Source: an alpha proteobacterium SCGC AAA280-P20
GTDB taxonomy: Bacteria > Pseudomonadota > Alphaproteobacteria > Pelagibacterales > Pelagibacteraceae
Length of the DNA stretch: 64,000 nt
Assembly: GCA_000371845.1 (NCBI GenBank)
Contig: AQUE01000001.1
Location: 1 to 64,000, forward strand
Reading direction: 5' to 3'
The position numbers were made by a program, and so were the translations under genes. The notes below the pieces were generated by a model. That model searched no databases and had not been told where the DNA came from. It was given only the letters and a program-made list of their open reading frames with translations. Positions 47,747-57,565 of the stretch are shown here, piece by piece (position 1 is the first letter of the stretch; each line of letters starts with the position of its first letter).

Positions 47747-48401
47747 TCAACTGCGTACGGCACGGATTATTGTAAATAATTGATCACTTATTGCATTAAT
47801 TTCCTGCATTCCGTCTATATTTTTCATTATTCCTTTTTTTAAGTAATAATCTAAGACTGGAAAAGTTTTTTCATCATAAGTTTTTAATCTTTTTACAATT
47901 GTCTCTTCATTATCATCTGATCTAGTAATAAGTTTTCTTTGCCCGCAATCTTTTAAGTCGCAAGTTTTTGGTGGATCGAAAAAAGTATTAAATGTTTTGT
48001 TACATACTGAACATGTGACTCTACCAGTAATCCTTTTTACTAAAATTTGATTATCAACTTTTAAATTAAGAGCCAGACTCATTTGTTGATTATATTTTTT
48101 TTAACAAATTATCCAAACTTTTTGCTTGCTCAAGATTTCTTGGAAAGCCATCAAAAATAATTCGATTTTTATATTCTGGATTAGAAATTTTATTTTCAAT
48201 TAAATTATTAATAATTTCATCAGAAACTAAACCTCCTGATTTCATAATTTCTTCAATCTTATTTCCAAATTCAGTTTTTTTACTTACTTCATCTCTAAGC
48301 AAGTCACCTGTAGACAGTTGAAATAAATTAAATTCTTTAACTAATTTTGCTGATTGAGTACCTTTTCCAGCGCCTGGAGGGCCAAAAATTACAAGATTCA
48401 T
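47747..48401 (-). CDS. adk: Adenylate kinase, split by an apparent one-base frameshift
   Basis: Adk equilibrates AMP, ADP and ATP. The first 103 codons (48401-48090) encode the N-terminal half, with the P-loop FGPPGAGKGTQSA, LSTGDLLR and IFDGFPRN, then a premature stop. The remainder (LID domain with Cys4 zinc site CSVC...CDLKDC, and the C-terminal core) continues in another frame from about 48103 to 47747. The switch lies at an A8 run (plus-strand T8 at 48095-48102). With seven A the frame reads LLKKYNQQMSLALNL and gives a continuous 217-residue Adk. Because adk is essential, a sequencing or amplification error or transcript slippage is more likely than real loss. It overlaps secY by one base. 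Confidence 0.9.
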
Positions 48402-49711
48402 TAACGATTAAACTTTGTTTTTTTAATAAGACTTTCGTATTGCTGACTCATTAATCTAGTTTGTACTTGCGCAACTGTATCCATTGCAACTACTGAAACA
48501 ATAAGAAGTGAAGTGCCTCCTAAATAAAATGGTATTGGGTAATTCGCAATAATAAATTCTGGTAACAAACAAATTACTACTAAATATAAAGATCCAATTA
48601 CTGTTAATTTTAAAAGTAATTGATCTATAAATTGCTCAGTTTGTTCTCCGGGTCTTATTCCAGGAACAAATCCACCATACTTTCTTAAATTTTCTGCTGT
48701 TTCTTTAGGGTTAAAAATTATTGAAGTGTAAAAAAATGAGAAAAAGATTATCCCTGTAGCATAAATAATCATATACAAAGGTTTCCCTTGACCAAGCATA
48801 GAGGTAATTCCAACAACAATTTCATTTGAAGAAGATGTAAAGTTAGAAATAGTAATCGGCAAAATTAAAAGTGCTGATGCAAAAATTGCTGGAATAACTC
48901 CTGCTGTATTAACTTTTAATGGAAGATGAGAGGCGTCTCCTCCATATAATTTATTCCCTACTTGTCTTTTAGGATAATGAATTAAAATTTTTCTTTGAGC
49001 ACGTTCTACAAAAACAATAAAATAAATAGCAGCAATAAGAATAGTTATAATAAGTATTATTGCTCCAGCAGAAATAGCACCTGTTCTTCCTAACTCAAAA
49101 GTAGAAGCTAATGCTCCTGGAATTTCAGCAACAATTCCTGCAAAGATAATTAATGAAATACCATTGCCAATACCTCTTGCGGTAATTTGTTCTCCAAGCC
49201 ACATTAAAAGCATTGTTCCTGTTAACAACGTTATTGTAGTGACTAATCTAAAATAAAATCCTGCTTCTAAAACAATTCCCTGTGAATTTTCTAAACTAAC
49301 AGCTACCCCGTATCCTTGAACCAATGCCAAAAGAACTGTTCCATATCTAGTGTATTGAGTAATTTTTCTTCTACCAATTTCTCCTGAGTTTTTTAAATTT
49401 TTAAAATAATCCGTAACTCCAGTTAATAATTGAATAATAATAGATGAAGAAATGTAAGGCATAATTCCTAATGCAAGAATAGCCATTCTCGATACGGCTC
49501 CTCCTGCAAAAAGATTAAACATTCCTAGTAATGATCTTTGATTGTTGGATATCAATCCTTTTAATGCCTGTGCGTCGATTCCTGGCAAAGGAACGTATGT
49601 ACAAAATCTATAAACAATTAAAATAAATAAAGTATAAAAAATTCTTCTTTTAAGATCGTCTAAAGATGAATTTGACTTAAATGAGTCAACTGACGCAAAA
49701 GAACTAGACAT
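48401..49711 (-). CDS. secY: Preprotein translocase subunit SecY
   Basis: SecY is the channel of the Sec translocon. The 436-residue protein has ten hydrophobic helices. Familiar segments are RIFYTLFILIVYRFCTYVPL near the N-terminus, TQYTRYGTVLLALVQGYG, the cytoplasmic loop ERAQRKILIHYPKRQ, NPKETAENLRKYGGFVPGIRPG and the final cytoplasmic tail. It is placed after rplO and before adk, as in most spc operons. Confidence 0.97.
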   Translation of the reverse strand: MSSSFASVDSFKSNSSLDDLKRRIFYTLFILIVYRFCTYVPLPGIDAQALKGLISNNQRSLLGMFNLFAGGAVSRMAILALGIMPYISSSIIIQLLTGVTDYFKNLKNSGEIGRRKITQYTRYGTVLLALVQGYGVAVSLENSQGIVLEAGFYFRLVTTITLLTGTMLLMWLGEQITARGIGNGISLIIFAGIVAEIPGALASTFELGRTGAISAGAIILIITILIAAIYFIVFVERAQRKILIHYPKRQVGNKLYGGDASHLPLKVNTAGVIPAIFASALLILPITISNFTSSSNEIVVGITSMLGQGKPLYMIIYATGIIFFSFFYTSIIFNPKETAENLRKYGGFVPGIRPGEQTEQFIDQLLLKLTVIGSLYLVVICLLPEFIIANYPIPFYLGGTSLLIVSVVAMDTVAQVQTRLMSQQYESLIKKTKFNR

Positions 49712-49716
49712 AAAAA

Positions 49717-50193
49717 CTATTTAGCCTCTGCCTGTTTCAATAAATTAACGCTACCGCCTGCTTTTTCAATTTTAGTTTTAGCAGATGCGCTGATTTGATG
49801 TGCCTCTATTTGTATTTTTGATTTAATTTCACCGTTACCTAAAATTTTTAATTTCTTAAAATTATTCTTAATATTTTTAACTTTTCTAAGACTGTCTAAT
49901 GTAACTTTAGAAGTTATATCTAATTTCTTCTTCTCTATTAAATGCTGAATGTCATTTAAGTTAATAATCATTTGATCATAAGAATGTTTCTTTATAATCG
50001 CATTAAAACCTCTTTTGGGAAGTCTTCTATAAAGAGGCATTTGACCTCCTTCAAAACTTTTAATAGATACACCAGATCTTGCTTTCTGACCTTTAACACC
50101 ACGCCCAGCAGTCTTTCCTTTTCCAGAACCTATTCCTCTACCGTATCTTTTTCCTTTTTTATAAAGAGAAATATTTAATGTATTTAATTTCAT
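49717..50193 (-). CDS. rplO: Ribosomal protein L15
   Basis: L15 (158 aa) of the 50S subunit shows RYGRGIGSGKGKTAGRGVKGQKARSG-type glycine/lysine-rich N-terminal sequence (residues 16-41), SFEGGQMPLYRRLPKRGF and a C-terminal ISASAKTKIEKAGGSV. It starts 4 bases after the rpsE stop. The rpmD gene (L30), commonly between these two, is absent. Confidence 0.97.
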   Translation of the reverse strand: MKLNTLNISLYKKGKRYGRGIGSGKGKTAGRGVKGQKARSGVSIKSFEGGQMPLYRRLPKRGFNAIIKKHSYDQMIINLNDIQHLIEKKKLDITSKVTLDSLRKVKNIKNNFKKLKILGNGEIKSKIQIEAHQISASAKTKIEKAGGSVNLLKQAEAK

Positions 50194-50197
50194 AATT

Positions 50198-50695
50198 TTA
50201 TCTTCTCGCTACAACTTCACTAATTTTTTTTCCACGAAGTATAGATATGTCTTTAGGAGATCTTTGTTTTGTCAAAGCCAACATACATGCTCTAACAACG
50301 TTGTATGGATTTGATGAACCAATTGATTTGGCAACAACATCTTGCATGCCTAACATTTCGCATATTGCTCGGATAGCTCCTCCAGCAATAATTCCTGTTC
50401 CAGCCGGGGCACTTCTAAGAAGAACTTTTCCAGCTCCACTTTTGCCATAAGTGTCGTGATGTATTGTTCTTCCTTCTCTTAATGGAATTTTAACTAATGA
50501 ACTTTTTGCTTCTTCTGATGCTTTTTTAATTGCATCTGGAACTTGTTTTGCTTTACCATGTCCATAACCTACTAAGCCCTTTTGATTACCGACAACAACC
50601 AGTGCTGCAAATCCAAATCTTCTTCCACCTTTTACTACTTTAGTAATTCGGTTTATAGCAACTAATTTTTCTTTAAGTTCTGATTGAGTGTTCAT
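50198..50695 (-). CDS. rpsE: Ribosomal protein S5
   Basis: S5 contributes to decoding accuracy. The 165-residue protein begins with [20 protein letters not shown] and has the S5 fold motif [23 protein letters not shown] and [19 protein letters not shown]. It is slightly shorter at the N-terminus than average. It follows rplR by 3 bases. Confidence 0.97.
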   Translation of the reverse strand: MNTQSELKEKLVAINRITKVVKGGRRFGFAALVVVGNQKGLVGYGHGKAKQVPDAIKKASEEAKSSLVKIPLREGRTIHHDTYGKSGAGKVLLRSAPAGTGIIAGGAIRAICEMLGMQDVVAKSIGSSNPYNVVRACMLALTKQRSPKDISILRGKKISEVVARR

Positions 50696-50698
50696 AAA

Positions 50699-51037
50699 TT
50701 AAAATTTTAATCCTTCTTTTCTAGCAGAGTCTGCTACTGCTTTAATACGACCATGGTACTTATATCTACCTCTGTCAAAATAAACCTCTTTAATTCCTTT
50801 TTCCAAAGCTCTTTTTGCTACTAATTTCCCAACTTCTACTGATAATTCCATTTTTTTCTTCTTATCCATAGCTTTTTCGACTGAAGATGCTGAAACTAGA
50901 GTCTGATTTTTAGCATCATCAATAACTTGAGCGTAAATATTTTTTAAAGATCTAAAAACAGTAAGACGCAATCCTGTAGGATTGTACTTTTTCATTTTTC
51001 CTCTAATTCTACTCTGTCTTTTAATATCGCTAGCCAT
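50699..51037 (-). CDS. rplR: Ribosomal protein L18
   Basis: L18 binds 5S rRNA. The 112-residue protein has the basic N-terminus [33 protein letters not shown] and the conserved [25 protein letters not shown] ending (residues about 85-110). It lies between rplF and rpsE with 2-3 base spacers. Confidence 0.97.
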   Translation of the reverse strand: MASDIKRQSRIRGKMKKYNPTGLRLTVFRSLKNIYAQVIDDAKNQTLVSASSVEKAMDKKKKMELSVEVGKLVAKRALEKGIKEVYFDRGRYKYHGRIKAVADSARKEGLKF

Positions 51038-51039
51038 AA

Positions 51040-51576
51040 TTATTTCTTTTTACCTTCTTTTCTTAAAACAAATTGATCAGAAGAAGTTATTCCTTTTCCT
51101 TTGTAAGGTTCGACTGGTTTTAAAAATTTAATATCAGCGCATACTTTTCCTACTAATTCTTTGTCAATTCCTTTAACTTTTATTGCTGTTTGTTTGTCTA
51201 TCACAACTTCAATGCCTTCTGGAATATCGTAATGTACGTCATGGCTAAATCCTAATTGAAAAATAATTTTTTTACCTTGCAGAGCAGCTCTAAAACCAAC
51301 CCCTGTAAGTTTTAAATCTTTTTCAAAACCTTTTGATACTCCAATAATACTGTTATTAATTAAACTTCTATGCAATCCCCAAGTAAGTTTGTTTGCATTT
51401 TTTTTATCAACGGGCTCAAGAGAAACTTTATTGTCTGCAACTATTACTTTTAAAATACCCTGATCTACAACTAATTCTTTTTTACTTTTTGCACCCTGAA
51501 TAATAACTTTATTATTCTCTACTTTAACAGTAACTCCAGATGGTAATGTAATAGGTGTTTTTCCAATTTTTGACAT
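51040..51576 (-). CDS. rplF: Ribosomal protein L6
   Basis: L6 (178 aa) lies near the 50S GTPase centre. Two related alpha/beta domains are recognisable: [20 protein letters not shown] at the start, [19 protein letters not shown], and [11 protein letters not shown] followed by the terminal VLRKEGKKK. It stands between rpsH and rplR in the spc order. Confidence 0.97.
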   Translation of the reverse strand: MSKIGKTPITLPSGVTVKVENNKVIIQGAKSKKELVVDQGILKVIVADNKVSLEPVDKKNANKLTWGLHRSLINNSIIGVSKGFEKDLKLTGVGFRAALQGKKIIFQLGFSHDVHYDIPEGIEVVIDKQTAIKVKGIDKELVGKVCADIKFLKPVEPYKGKGITSSDQFVLRKEGKKK

Positions 51577-51582
51577 ATATTA

Positions 51583-51978
51583 TTAAGAAACCTTACAAAG
51601 GACCTCCCCACCTAGTTTTTTTTCTCTAGCCTCGTTATCAGAAAAAATTCCTTTTGAAGTTGAAATAATAGATATTCCTAATCCATTTTGGATTTTTTGA
51701 ATACTATCTGATCTAGAGTAAATTCTTCTTCCTGGTCTTGAAACTCTTTCAATCTCTTTGATAACTGGATCGCCGTACATATATTTTAAATTAATCTCTA
51801 TTGTTTCAAAACTTTTGTCTTTTGAGACAGTATATTCTTGGATAAAACCTTCTTTTTGAAGAACATCTAGAACAGCTTTTCTTAATTTAGAACCAGGAAC
51901 TGAAACTTTTTTTAAACCACGCATTTGTCCGTTTCTTATTCTTGTAATCATATCGCCTATTGGATCTGTAATTTTCAT
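51583..51978 (-). CDS. rpsH: Ribosomal protein S8
   Basis: S8 (131 aa) binds helix 21 of 16S rRNA and in E. coli represses the spc operon. Seen are DPIGDMITRIRNGQMRG, VSRPGRRIYSRSDSI and the C-terminal GISIISTSKGIFSDNEAREK. A clear ribosome-binding site GGAGG stands 5 bases before the ATG at 51978, stronger than at most genes in this window. Confidence 0.97.
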   Translation of the reverse strand: MKITDPIGDMITRIRNGQMRGLKKVSVPGSKLRKAVLDVLQKEGFIQEYTVSKDKSFETIEINLKYMYGDPVIKEIERVSRPGRRIYSRSDSIQKIQNGLGISIISTSKGIFSDNEAREKKLGGEVLCKVS

Positions 51979-51987
51979 ATTTCCTCC

Positions 51988-52293
51988 TTACCAGCTAGCT
52001 TTCGTCATGCCTGGAATCTTCCCGCTAGAAGCAAATTTTCTAAGTGCAATTCTCGACATTCTTAATTTTCTATAATAACCACGTGATCTTCCAGTTATTT
52101 CACATCTATTTTTAACTCTGTTTTTCGCTGAATTTCTTGGAACTTTTGAAAGCTTTAAACTAGCTAAAAATCTCTCATTCAAAGATAAAGTTTTGTTCAT
52201 AATAATTTTTTTAAGCTTAGATCTTTTGTTTTCAAATCTCTTAGCCATTTTTACTCGTTTTAAATTACGCTCGATAGAACTTCTTTTTGCCAT
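51988..52293 (-). CDS. rpsN: Ribosomal protein S14
   Basis: S14 (101 aa) is of the long, zinc-free type, with only a single cysteine in the domain that carries CxxC pairs in zinc-binding forms. Conserved pieces are [36 protein letters not shown] and the C-terminus [11 protein letters not shown]. It follows rplE directly. Confidence 0.97.
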   Translation of the reverse strand: MAKRSSIERNLKRVKMAKRFENKRSKLKKIIMNKTLSLNERFLASLKLSKVPRNSAKNRVKNRCEITGRSRGYYRKLRMSRIALRKFASSGKIPGMTKASW

Positions 52294-52932
52294 TTAATTT
52301 AACTCCTTATTTTTTTCTTTATCTTTGCCTTTTTCGTTATCTTCATCTTTTTTAACTTTTTTCTTATCCGCTGAAAATATTCCAACTTTAGCAAATGGAA
52401 AATTAAAACTATCAAGTAACATTCTAGCTTGCTCTTTAGTTTTTGCAGTTGTCACAACAGTAATATCTAGGCCTCTAATTTTATCTACCTTATCAAAGTT
52501 AACTTCTGGAAATATAATGTGCTCTTTTACTCCAAAGCTATAATTTGCTTCGCTATCAAAACTATTAGGATTTAAACCTCTAAAGTCTTTAATTCTTGGC
52601 AATGCAATGTTTACTAAACGATCTAAAAAGAAATACATTTGATCTTTTCTTAAAGTAACTTTTAAACCTAAAGGAATTCCAACTCTTGTTTTAAAATTAG
52701 AAATTGATTTTCTAGATTTTGTAACTTGAGCTTTTTGACCTGCAATAGCAGAAAGGTCATCTTCAGCGCTTTTTAAAATTTTGTTATCAGTTCCATCTAA
52801 TCCAAGACCCATATTTAAAACAATTTTAACTAATTTAGGAGCTTGCATTTTATTACTAAAAGACAAATTCTTACATAAAGTAGGAACTATTTCTTTTATG
52901 TACTTCTCTTTTAATCTAGGCACTAATTTCAT
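52294..52932 (-). CDS. rplE: Ribosomal protein L5
   Basis: L5 is part of the central protuberance and binds 5S rRNA. Core motifs include [30 protein letters not shown] and [20 protein letters not shown]. The normal end (LLDSFNFPF) is followed by about 30 extra residues rich in Lys, Asp and Glu ([20 protein letters not shown]), making 212 aa instead of about 180. The start overlaps rplX by 4 bases. Confidence 0.96.
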   Translation of the reverse strand: MKLVPRLKEKYIKEIVPTLCKNLSFSNKMQAPKLVKIVLNMGLGLDGTDNKILKSAEDDLSAIAGQKAQVTKSRKSISNFKTRVGIPLGLKVTLRKDQMYFFLDRLVNIALPRIKDFRGLNPNSFDSEANYSFGVKEHIIFPEVNFDKVDKIRGLDITVVTTAKTKEQARMLLDSFNFPFAKVGIFSADKKKVKKDEDNEKGKDKEKNKELN

Positions 52933-53240
52933 TTTTTACTCTTTGTTTTCGGTTTTTCTTCTTTTACAGTCTTTTTTGCTACTTCCTTTTTTGCTACTTT
53001 TTTCTCAACTTTTGCGTCAGATAATTTAACAACGTTTGATATGTCAATTGGTCTTTCAATAGTAATAATTCCGCCTTTTTTTTCTCTTGTTGGTTTTTGA
53101 TGTTTTTTCTTTTCATTAATACCTTTAACTAAAACTTTTCTAACGTCAGGGAATACTTTAATTACATTTCCTGTTTTTCCTTTATCGTCTCCTGTAATAA
53201 CTTTAACGTTATCTCCTTTTTTAATTTTTAATTTAATCAT
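52929..53240 (-). CDS. rplX: Ribosomal protein L24
   Basis: L24 starts 50S assembly. The 103-residue protein has the KOW motif [20 protein letters not shown] at the N-terminus and a Lys/Val/Glu-rich tail ([20 protein letters not shown]). A good ribosome-binding site GGAGG lies 6 bases before the ATG (53240). It overlaps both rplN and rplE by four bases. Confidence 0.96.
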   Translation of the reverse strand: MIKLKIKKGDNVKVITGDDKGKTGNVIKVFPDVRKVLVKGINEKKKHQKPTREKKGGIITIERPIDISNVVKLSDAKVEKKVAKKEVAKKTVKEEKPKTKSKK

Positions 53241-53605
53241 AGTACCTCCGGTGCTAAAGAAATTATTTTCATAAAGTTTTTATTTCTTAATTCTCTAGTT
53301 ACTGGTCCAAAAATCCTTGTTCCAATAGGCTCCCCATTTGGCTGCACTAAAACTGCAGCATTGGCATCAAATTTTATAGAAGTGCCATCTAATCTTTTAA
53401 TTTCTTTTCTTGTTCTAACGATTACAGCCTTATGAACATCTCCTTTTTTTACTTTTCCTTTTGGAATAGCGTCTTTAATTGAAACAACAATAATATCACC
53501 TATTGTCGCATATCTTCTTTTAGATCCACCTAACACTTTAATACACTCTACTTTTCGAGCTCCCGTATTATCAGCAACAAATAATTCTGTTTGCACTTGA
53601 ATCAT
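53237..53605 (-). CDS. rplN: Ribosomal protein L14
   Basis: L14 (122 aa) is a very conserved 50S interface protein: [40 protein letters not shown] and [20 protein letters not shown]. It follows rpsQ with no gap and is in the expected place between rpsQ and rplX. Confidence 0.98.
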   Translation of the reverse strand: MIQVQTELFVADNTGARKVECIKVLGGSKRRYATIGDIIVVSIKDAIPKGKVKKGDVHKAVIVRTRKEIKRLDGTSIKFDANAAVLVQPNGEPIGTRIFGPVTRELRNKNFMKIISLAPEVL

Positions 53606-53842
53606 TTATTTATCACCTCCAACAACTGTCCAGCGTTTAAGTTTAGAAATTGGTTTGCTTTCTACAATAGAAACCATATCTCCAACTTTTGATTTATTTT
53701 TTTCATCGTGCGCATGATATTTTTTATAAGTTATCATTACTTTTTTATATCTTGGATGAACAAATCTTCTGCTAACCTCAACAACAATTGTTTTGTTACT
53801 TTTATCACTAACTACCTTTCCTTTTAAAATTCTCTTAACCAT
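53606..53842 (-). CDS. rpsQ: Ribosomal protein S17
   Basis: S17 (78 aa) is an OB-fold 30S protein. Conserved parts are GKVVSDKSNKTIVVEVSR, HPRYKKVMITYKKYHAHDE and VGDMVSIVESKPISKLKRW. The start overlaps the rpmC stop by one base. Confidence 0.97.
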   Translation of the reverse strand: MVKRILKGKVVSDKSNKTIVVEVSRRFVHPRYKKVMITYKKYHAHDEKNKSKVGDMVSIVESKPISKLKRWTVVGGDK

Positions 53843-54033
53843 TATTTAGCTCTGTTTAAATTAATAAAAGTTTTAACTGTAGCAATAGAGCGTCTATTAG
53901 TTTTAATAGAAGCTGTATTTGTTACTTGTCCATTTTTTTTCTTAAAACGAATATTAAATTGCTCTTTTTTCAATTTTTCTAATTCAGAAAACAATTGATC
54001 CTGCGTTAGTTTTTTTATTTCTTTAGTTTTCAT
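53842..54033 (-). CDS. rpmC: Ribosomal protein L29
   Basis: L29 (63 aa) is a small helical 50S protein near the exit tunnel. The sequence shows the family pattern LTQDQLFSELEKLKKEQFNI and a C-terminal RRSIATVKTFINLNRAK. It overlaps rplP and rpsQ by one base each. Confidence 0.96.
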   Translation of the reverse strand: MKTKEIKKLTQDQLFSELEKLKKEQFNIRFKKKNGQVTNTASIKTNRRSIATVKTFINLNRAK

Positions 54034-54449
54034 TATTGTGTTCCTAATCTTTTAACCATTTTGGTCTTGATAGATAATTTTGCCTTAGCTCTTTCAAAAG
54101 CCTCTTTTGCTACTATCTCGTCAACACCATCGATTTCAAAAATAATTCTACCTGGTTTAACTCTAAATACGTAATACTCTAGTCCACCCTTGCCTTTACC
54201 CATTCTAACTTCTATTGGTTTTTTTGTTACTGGAATATTTGGGAAAATTCTAAGCCAAACTCTGCCCGCTCTTTTCATGTGTCTAGTTAAAGCAACTCTT
54301 GCAGCTTCAATTTCCTTTGAAGTTACTCTATTAGGTTCAGTTGCTTTTAATCCAAATGATCCAAAGTTCAACTCGGCTCCACGTGTAGCAACACCATGAA
54401 TTTTTCCCTTAAAAGCTTTTCTATATTTTGTTCTAGCTGGCTGTAACAT
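54033..54449 (-). CDS. rplP: Ribosomal protein L16
   Basis: L16 (138 aa) helps form the A-site of the peptidyl-transferase centre. Typical are [38 protein letters not shown] and [19 protein letters not shown]. Its start overlaps the rpsC end by 17 bases. Confidence 0.98.
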   Translation of the reverse strand: MLQPARTKYRKAFKGKIHGVATRGAELNFGSFGLKATEPNRVTSKEIEAARVALTRHMKRAGRVWLRIFPNIPVTKKPIEVRMGKGKGGLEYYVFRVKPGRIIFEIDGVDEIVAKEAFERAKAKLSIKTKMVKRLGTQ

Positions 54450-55131
54450 TTTCTTTCTCGTTTATATTTTTAGTTTCAGCATCATCAATTTTTTTTTTAT
54501 CTTTTTCAAACACGATGCCTTTATAAATCCAAACTTTTACACCAATAATTCCATAAGTAGTTTCTGCTTCTGCTTCTCCATAATCAACGTCAGCTCTTAA
54601 TGTATGAAGCGGAATACTACCTTCTCTTAACCATTCTGTTCTTGCAATCTCTGTTCCAGCTAATCTTCCAGCAACGGTAATTTTAATTCCTTTAGCGCCT
54701 AATCTAAGAGTTGATTGCATCGCTCTTTTCATTGCTTTTCTATATGCAATTCGTTTTTCAAGTTGCTGAGCTACGTTTTCTGCAACTAAATAAGCATCTA
54801 ACTCTGGTTTTCTGATTTCTTTTATATTTACTGAAACTTCTGAACTTGAAATTTTATTAAGATTGCTTTTAATTTTATCTATATCAGAACCTTTTTTTCC
54901 AATTACAAAACCAGGTCTTGATGTAAATATTGTTACGATACATTTTTTTGTTGGTCTTTCGATAAAGATTTTTGAAATTCCGGAATTTTTAAGATTTTTA
55001 TGAATATATTCTCTAATTTTAAAGTCTTCGATTAAATATTGGCCATATTCTTTCTTCTTAGCAAACCACATTGAATCCCAGTTTTTATTAATGCTTAATC
55101 TAAAGCTAATTGGATTTACTTTCTGACCCAT
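54433..55131 (-). CDS. rpsC: Ribosomal protein S3
   Basis: S3 lines the mRNA entry channel. The 232-residue protein begins [20 protein letters not shown], has a KH domain with [15 protein letters not shown], and a C-terminal domain with [20 protein letters not shown] and [26 protein letters not shown] ribosome-binding site stands a short way before the ATG. The Lys/Asp/Glu-rich C-terminus extends slightly past the core. Confidence 0.97.
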   Translation of the reverse strand: MGQKVNPISFRLSINKNWDSMWFAKKKEYGQYLIEDFKIREYIHKNLKNSGISKIFIERPTKKCIVTIFTSRPGFVIGKKGSDIDKIKSNLNKISSSEVSVNIKEIRKPELDAYLVAENVAQQLEKRIAYRKAMKRAMQSTLRLGAKGIKITVAGRLAGTEIARTEWLREGSIPLHTLRADVDYGEAEAETTYGIIGVKVWIYKGIVFEKDKKKIDDAETKNINEKENVTAS

Positions 55132-55511
55132 TATTTAGTGGCCTCCACCGGAGCTTTTTTGTTTTCTGAAACAATGATTGTTAAATTAGAAAAATGTTTT
55201 TTAATTCCTGCAGATCTACCTCTTGCTCTAGGCATAAAACGTTTAAGTGTAATTCCTTTTCCAACGTAAGCCTCTTTAACAATCAAATTATCTATGTCTA
55301 ATTGATTATTATTCTCAGCATTAGCTATTGCTGATTTTAAAGTTTTTTTAATCTCGCTAGCTACTCTTTTGTCTGTAAATTCCAAATCTCTCATTGCTAC
55401 ATTAGCATTCTTTCCTCTAATGCTTTTTAATATATTATTAATTTTACGCGGACTTGATCTTAAGTTCCTGTAAATTGCCTTAACTTGATTTAAATCTTTA
55501 TTTTTTGTCAT
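55131..55511 (-). CDS. rplV: Ribosomal protein L22
   Basis: L22 (126 aa) lines the peptide exit tunnel. Seen are [37 protein letters not shown] and the loop [20 protein letters not shown]. The start overlaps the rpsS end by 14 bases and the stop overlaps rpsC by one base. Confidence 0.97.
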   Translation of the reverse strand: MTKNKDLNQVKAIYRNLRSSPRKINNILKSIRGKNANVAMRDLEFTDKRVASEIKKTLKSAIANAENNNQLDIDNLIVKEAYVGKGITLKRFMPRARGRSAGIKKHFSNLTIIVSENKKAPVEATK

Positions 55512-55803
55512 CTTTTTTTTCAGTAGCCGGAGCAGCTTTTTTGTCAGCTGGTGTATGTCCGAAGAATTGTCTTGTTGCGGAAAATTCTCCTAATTTATGT
55601 CCAATCATTTCGTCTGTAATAGTCACTGGGAAGAATTTTTTTCCATTATGCACTTCAAAGGTCATTCCAATAAATTCTGGAATAATTGTTGATTTTCTTG
55701 ACCAAGTTTTGATTGGTTTTTTAATATTTTGGTCTTTATGCTTTTGCACTTTTTTCATTAAACTTAACTCAACAAAAGGACCTTTCCATACTGATCTACT
55801 CAT
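55498..55803 (-). CDS. rpsS: Ribosomal protein S19
   Basis: S19 is a 30S head protein. The core has [40 protein letters not shown] and [20 protein letters not shown]. The end carries a short lysine/alanine tail ([16 protein letters not shown]), giving 101 aa. It follows rplB by 2 bases. Confidence 0.97.
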   Translation of the reverse strand: MSRSVWKGPFVELSLMKKVQKHKDQNIKKPIKTWSRKSTIIPEFIGMTFEVHNGKKFFPVTITDEMIGHKLGEFSATRQFFGHTPADKKAAPATEKKDDKK

Positions 55804-55805
55804 AA

Positions 55806-56633
55806 TTAATTAATACCTCTCTTCTTCTTTCTTGAGATAATATACTTATCGGTATTTTTATTTTTTCTAGTTTTCTTTCCCTTAGTCTTGATGCCCCAAG
55901 GAGTAACAGGATGTCTTCCTCCGTTAGTTCTTCCTCCGTGTGGGTGGTCGACTGGGTTCATTGCTATACCTCTTGTTTGTGGTCTAACTCCTAACCATCT
56001 GCTTCTTCCAGCTTTACCAATTTTGATATTTTTTTGATCAGGATTTGATACAGCGCCAATCGTTGCTTTACATAGACTTTGTACTCTTCTTACTTCGCCT
56101 GAGGCTAATTTTAATGTTGTATAATCTTGATCATGACTCATAATTTGTACAGAAGTACCAGCTGATCTTGCTAATACCGCCCCATTACCTGGTCTCATTT
56201 CAACATTATGAACAACAGTTGCGGGAGGGATGTCTATTAAAGGCATACAATTACCAATTTCTATGTCTTTTTTTCTTCCTGAGTGGATTTTAGTCCCAAC
56301 TTTAATGTCTTGCGGAGCAATTAAATAGCTTTGAGTTTTGTCTTCATATTCAACAAGCATAATATTAGCTGTTCTATAAGGATCGTACTCAAAACGAATT
56401 ACTGTAGCAGGCATATCAAACTTGTTTCTTTTAAAATCTACAAATCTATATTTTTTTTTATGTCCAGCTGAACGATGTCTTGATGTAATTCTTCCTAAAT
56501 TATTTCTTCCATATGAGCCATTAATTCCTGAAGTCAAAGATTTAACAGGTTTACCTTTCCAAAGACCTGTTCTATCAAGGATAATTGTTCCTCTAGTAGA
56601 TTTTGTATAAGGTTTATAAGTTTTTAAAGTCAT
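55806..56633 (-). CDS. rplB: Ribosomal protein L2
   Basis: L2 (275 aa) is needed for subunit association and peptidyl transfer. Characteristic segments are [39 protein letters not shown] and the highly conserved [20 protein letters not shown] containing the essential histidine. It is in the normal S10-operon position between rplW and rpsS. Confidence 0.98.
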   Translation of the reverse strand: MTLKTYKPYTKSTRGTIILDRTGLWKGKPVKSLTSGINGSYGRNNLGRITSRHRSAGHKKKYRFVDFKRNKFDMPATVIRFEYDPYRTANIMLVEYEDKTQSYLIAPQDIKVGTKIHSGRKKDIEIGNCMPLIDIPPATVVHNVEMRPGNGAVLARSAGTSVQIMSHDQDYTTLKLASGEVRRVQSLCKATIGAVSNPDQKNIKIGKAGRSRWLGVRPQTRGIAMNPVDHPHGGRTNGGRHPVTPWGIKTKGKKTRKNKNTDKYIISRKKKRGIN

Positions 56634-56635
56634 TT

Positions 56636-56938
56636 TTATATTCCAGTTGTAATATCAATTGATTGTCCTTTTTTTAAAGTAACAATAGCCTTTTTGTACC
56701 CTGACGTTCTGGCAACTCTTCCTCTAACCATTTTAAATCTTGGGTGTAGATTAATAGTATTAACTTTAACAACATTTACTTTAAAAAGTTTCTCAATACT
56801 TTTTTTAATATTTGCTTTTGTTGCAAATGGCGCAACTTTAAATACTACTTTATTTAGAGAACTAAGATTTGTAGATTTTTCAGTCACTACAGGCTCAAGG
56901 ATAATGTCGTATGAGAAATTGTCAGCTCTTTTTTTCAT
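56636..56938 (-). CDS. rplW: Ribosomal protein L23
   Basis: L23 (100 aa) sits at the exit tunnel and docks SRP and trigger factor. Seen are [40 protein letters not shown] and [20 protein letters not shown]. It overlaps the rplD end by four bases. Confidence 0.96.
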   Translation of the reverse strand: MKKRADNFSYDIILEPVVTEKSTNLSSLNKVVFKVAPFATKANIKKSIEKLFKVNVVKVNTINLHPRFKMVRGRVARTSGYKKAIVTLKKGQSIDITTGI

Positions 56939-57561
56939 TTTAATAATCTTTCCTGAAGTTTTTTAATTGAAGAGTGCGTGAACAAAACATTATGATATTT
57001 TAGAATATCATAAACATTAGTTCCAATCTCCGGAATATTTTTAATATTTTTAATATTTTTTACATTATTTAATAAAACTTCATTTTCATTATCATAAATT
57101 AACAATGCGCTCTTTGAATTAATTTTTGATAAAAATTTACTGAAATCTTTAGTCTTGAAATTTTTAAAATCTTTATCTGATAAAACATTAATTTTGTTGT
57201 CTAAAACTTTGCTAGATAAAGCGTGTTTTAATCCTAGTTTTCTAACTTTTTTATTTAATCTTTTCACTCTATGTTTTCCTTTTGCCTTTGGTCCATGCGC
57301 AATACCACCGCCAACAAATATTGGAGCTGTAATGTTACCATGTCTCGCTCCTCCAGATCCTTTTTGTGGTCCAATCTTTTTTCTAGATCCAGCGACTTCT
57401 CCTCTGGTTTTTGTATAACCAGTTTTTTTTGAGTGACGACTTATTTGCCAATCCACAACCATTTTTATAATGTCTTTTCTAGGTTTTAATGAAAACACAT
57501 TGTCAGAAACTTCAATGTTTCCAACGTCTTTTCCATCAATTCCTAATTCTTTTATTTTCAT
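56935..57561 (-). CDS. rplD: Ribosomal protein L4
   Basis: L4 (208 aa) reaches into the exit tunnel. Conserved are [40 protein letters not shown] and the C-terminal [20 protein letters not shown]. The ATG at 57561 ([10 protein letters not shown]) is chosen; an upstream extension would translate part of rplC out of frame. Near residues 167-175 a triple 9-base repeat encodes KNIKNIKNI. In E. coli L4 autoregulates the S10 operon; no evidence for that is visible here. Confidence 0.96.
   Translation of the reverse strand: MKIKELGIDGKDVGNIEVSDNVFSLKPRKDIIKMVVDWQISRHSKKTGYTKTRGEVAGSRKKIGPQKGSGGARHGNITAPIFVGGGIAHGPKAKGKHRVKRLNKKVRKLGLKHALSSKVLDNKINVLSDKDFKNFKTKDFSKFLSKINSKSALLIYDNENEVLLNNVKNIKNIKNIPEIGTNVYDILKYHNVLFTHSSIKKLQERLLK
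57034..57060. repeat. Tandem 9-bp repeat (3 copies) inside rplD
   Basis: AATATTTTT occurs three times in a row without mismatch. On the minus strand it encodes Lys-Asn-Ile three times in L4. As a multiple of three, copy-number change would keep the reading frame. Confidence 0.85.
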
Positions 57562-57565
57562 ATAA

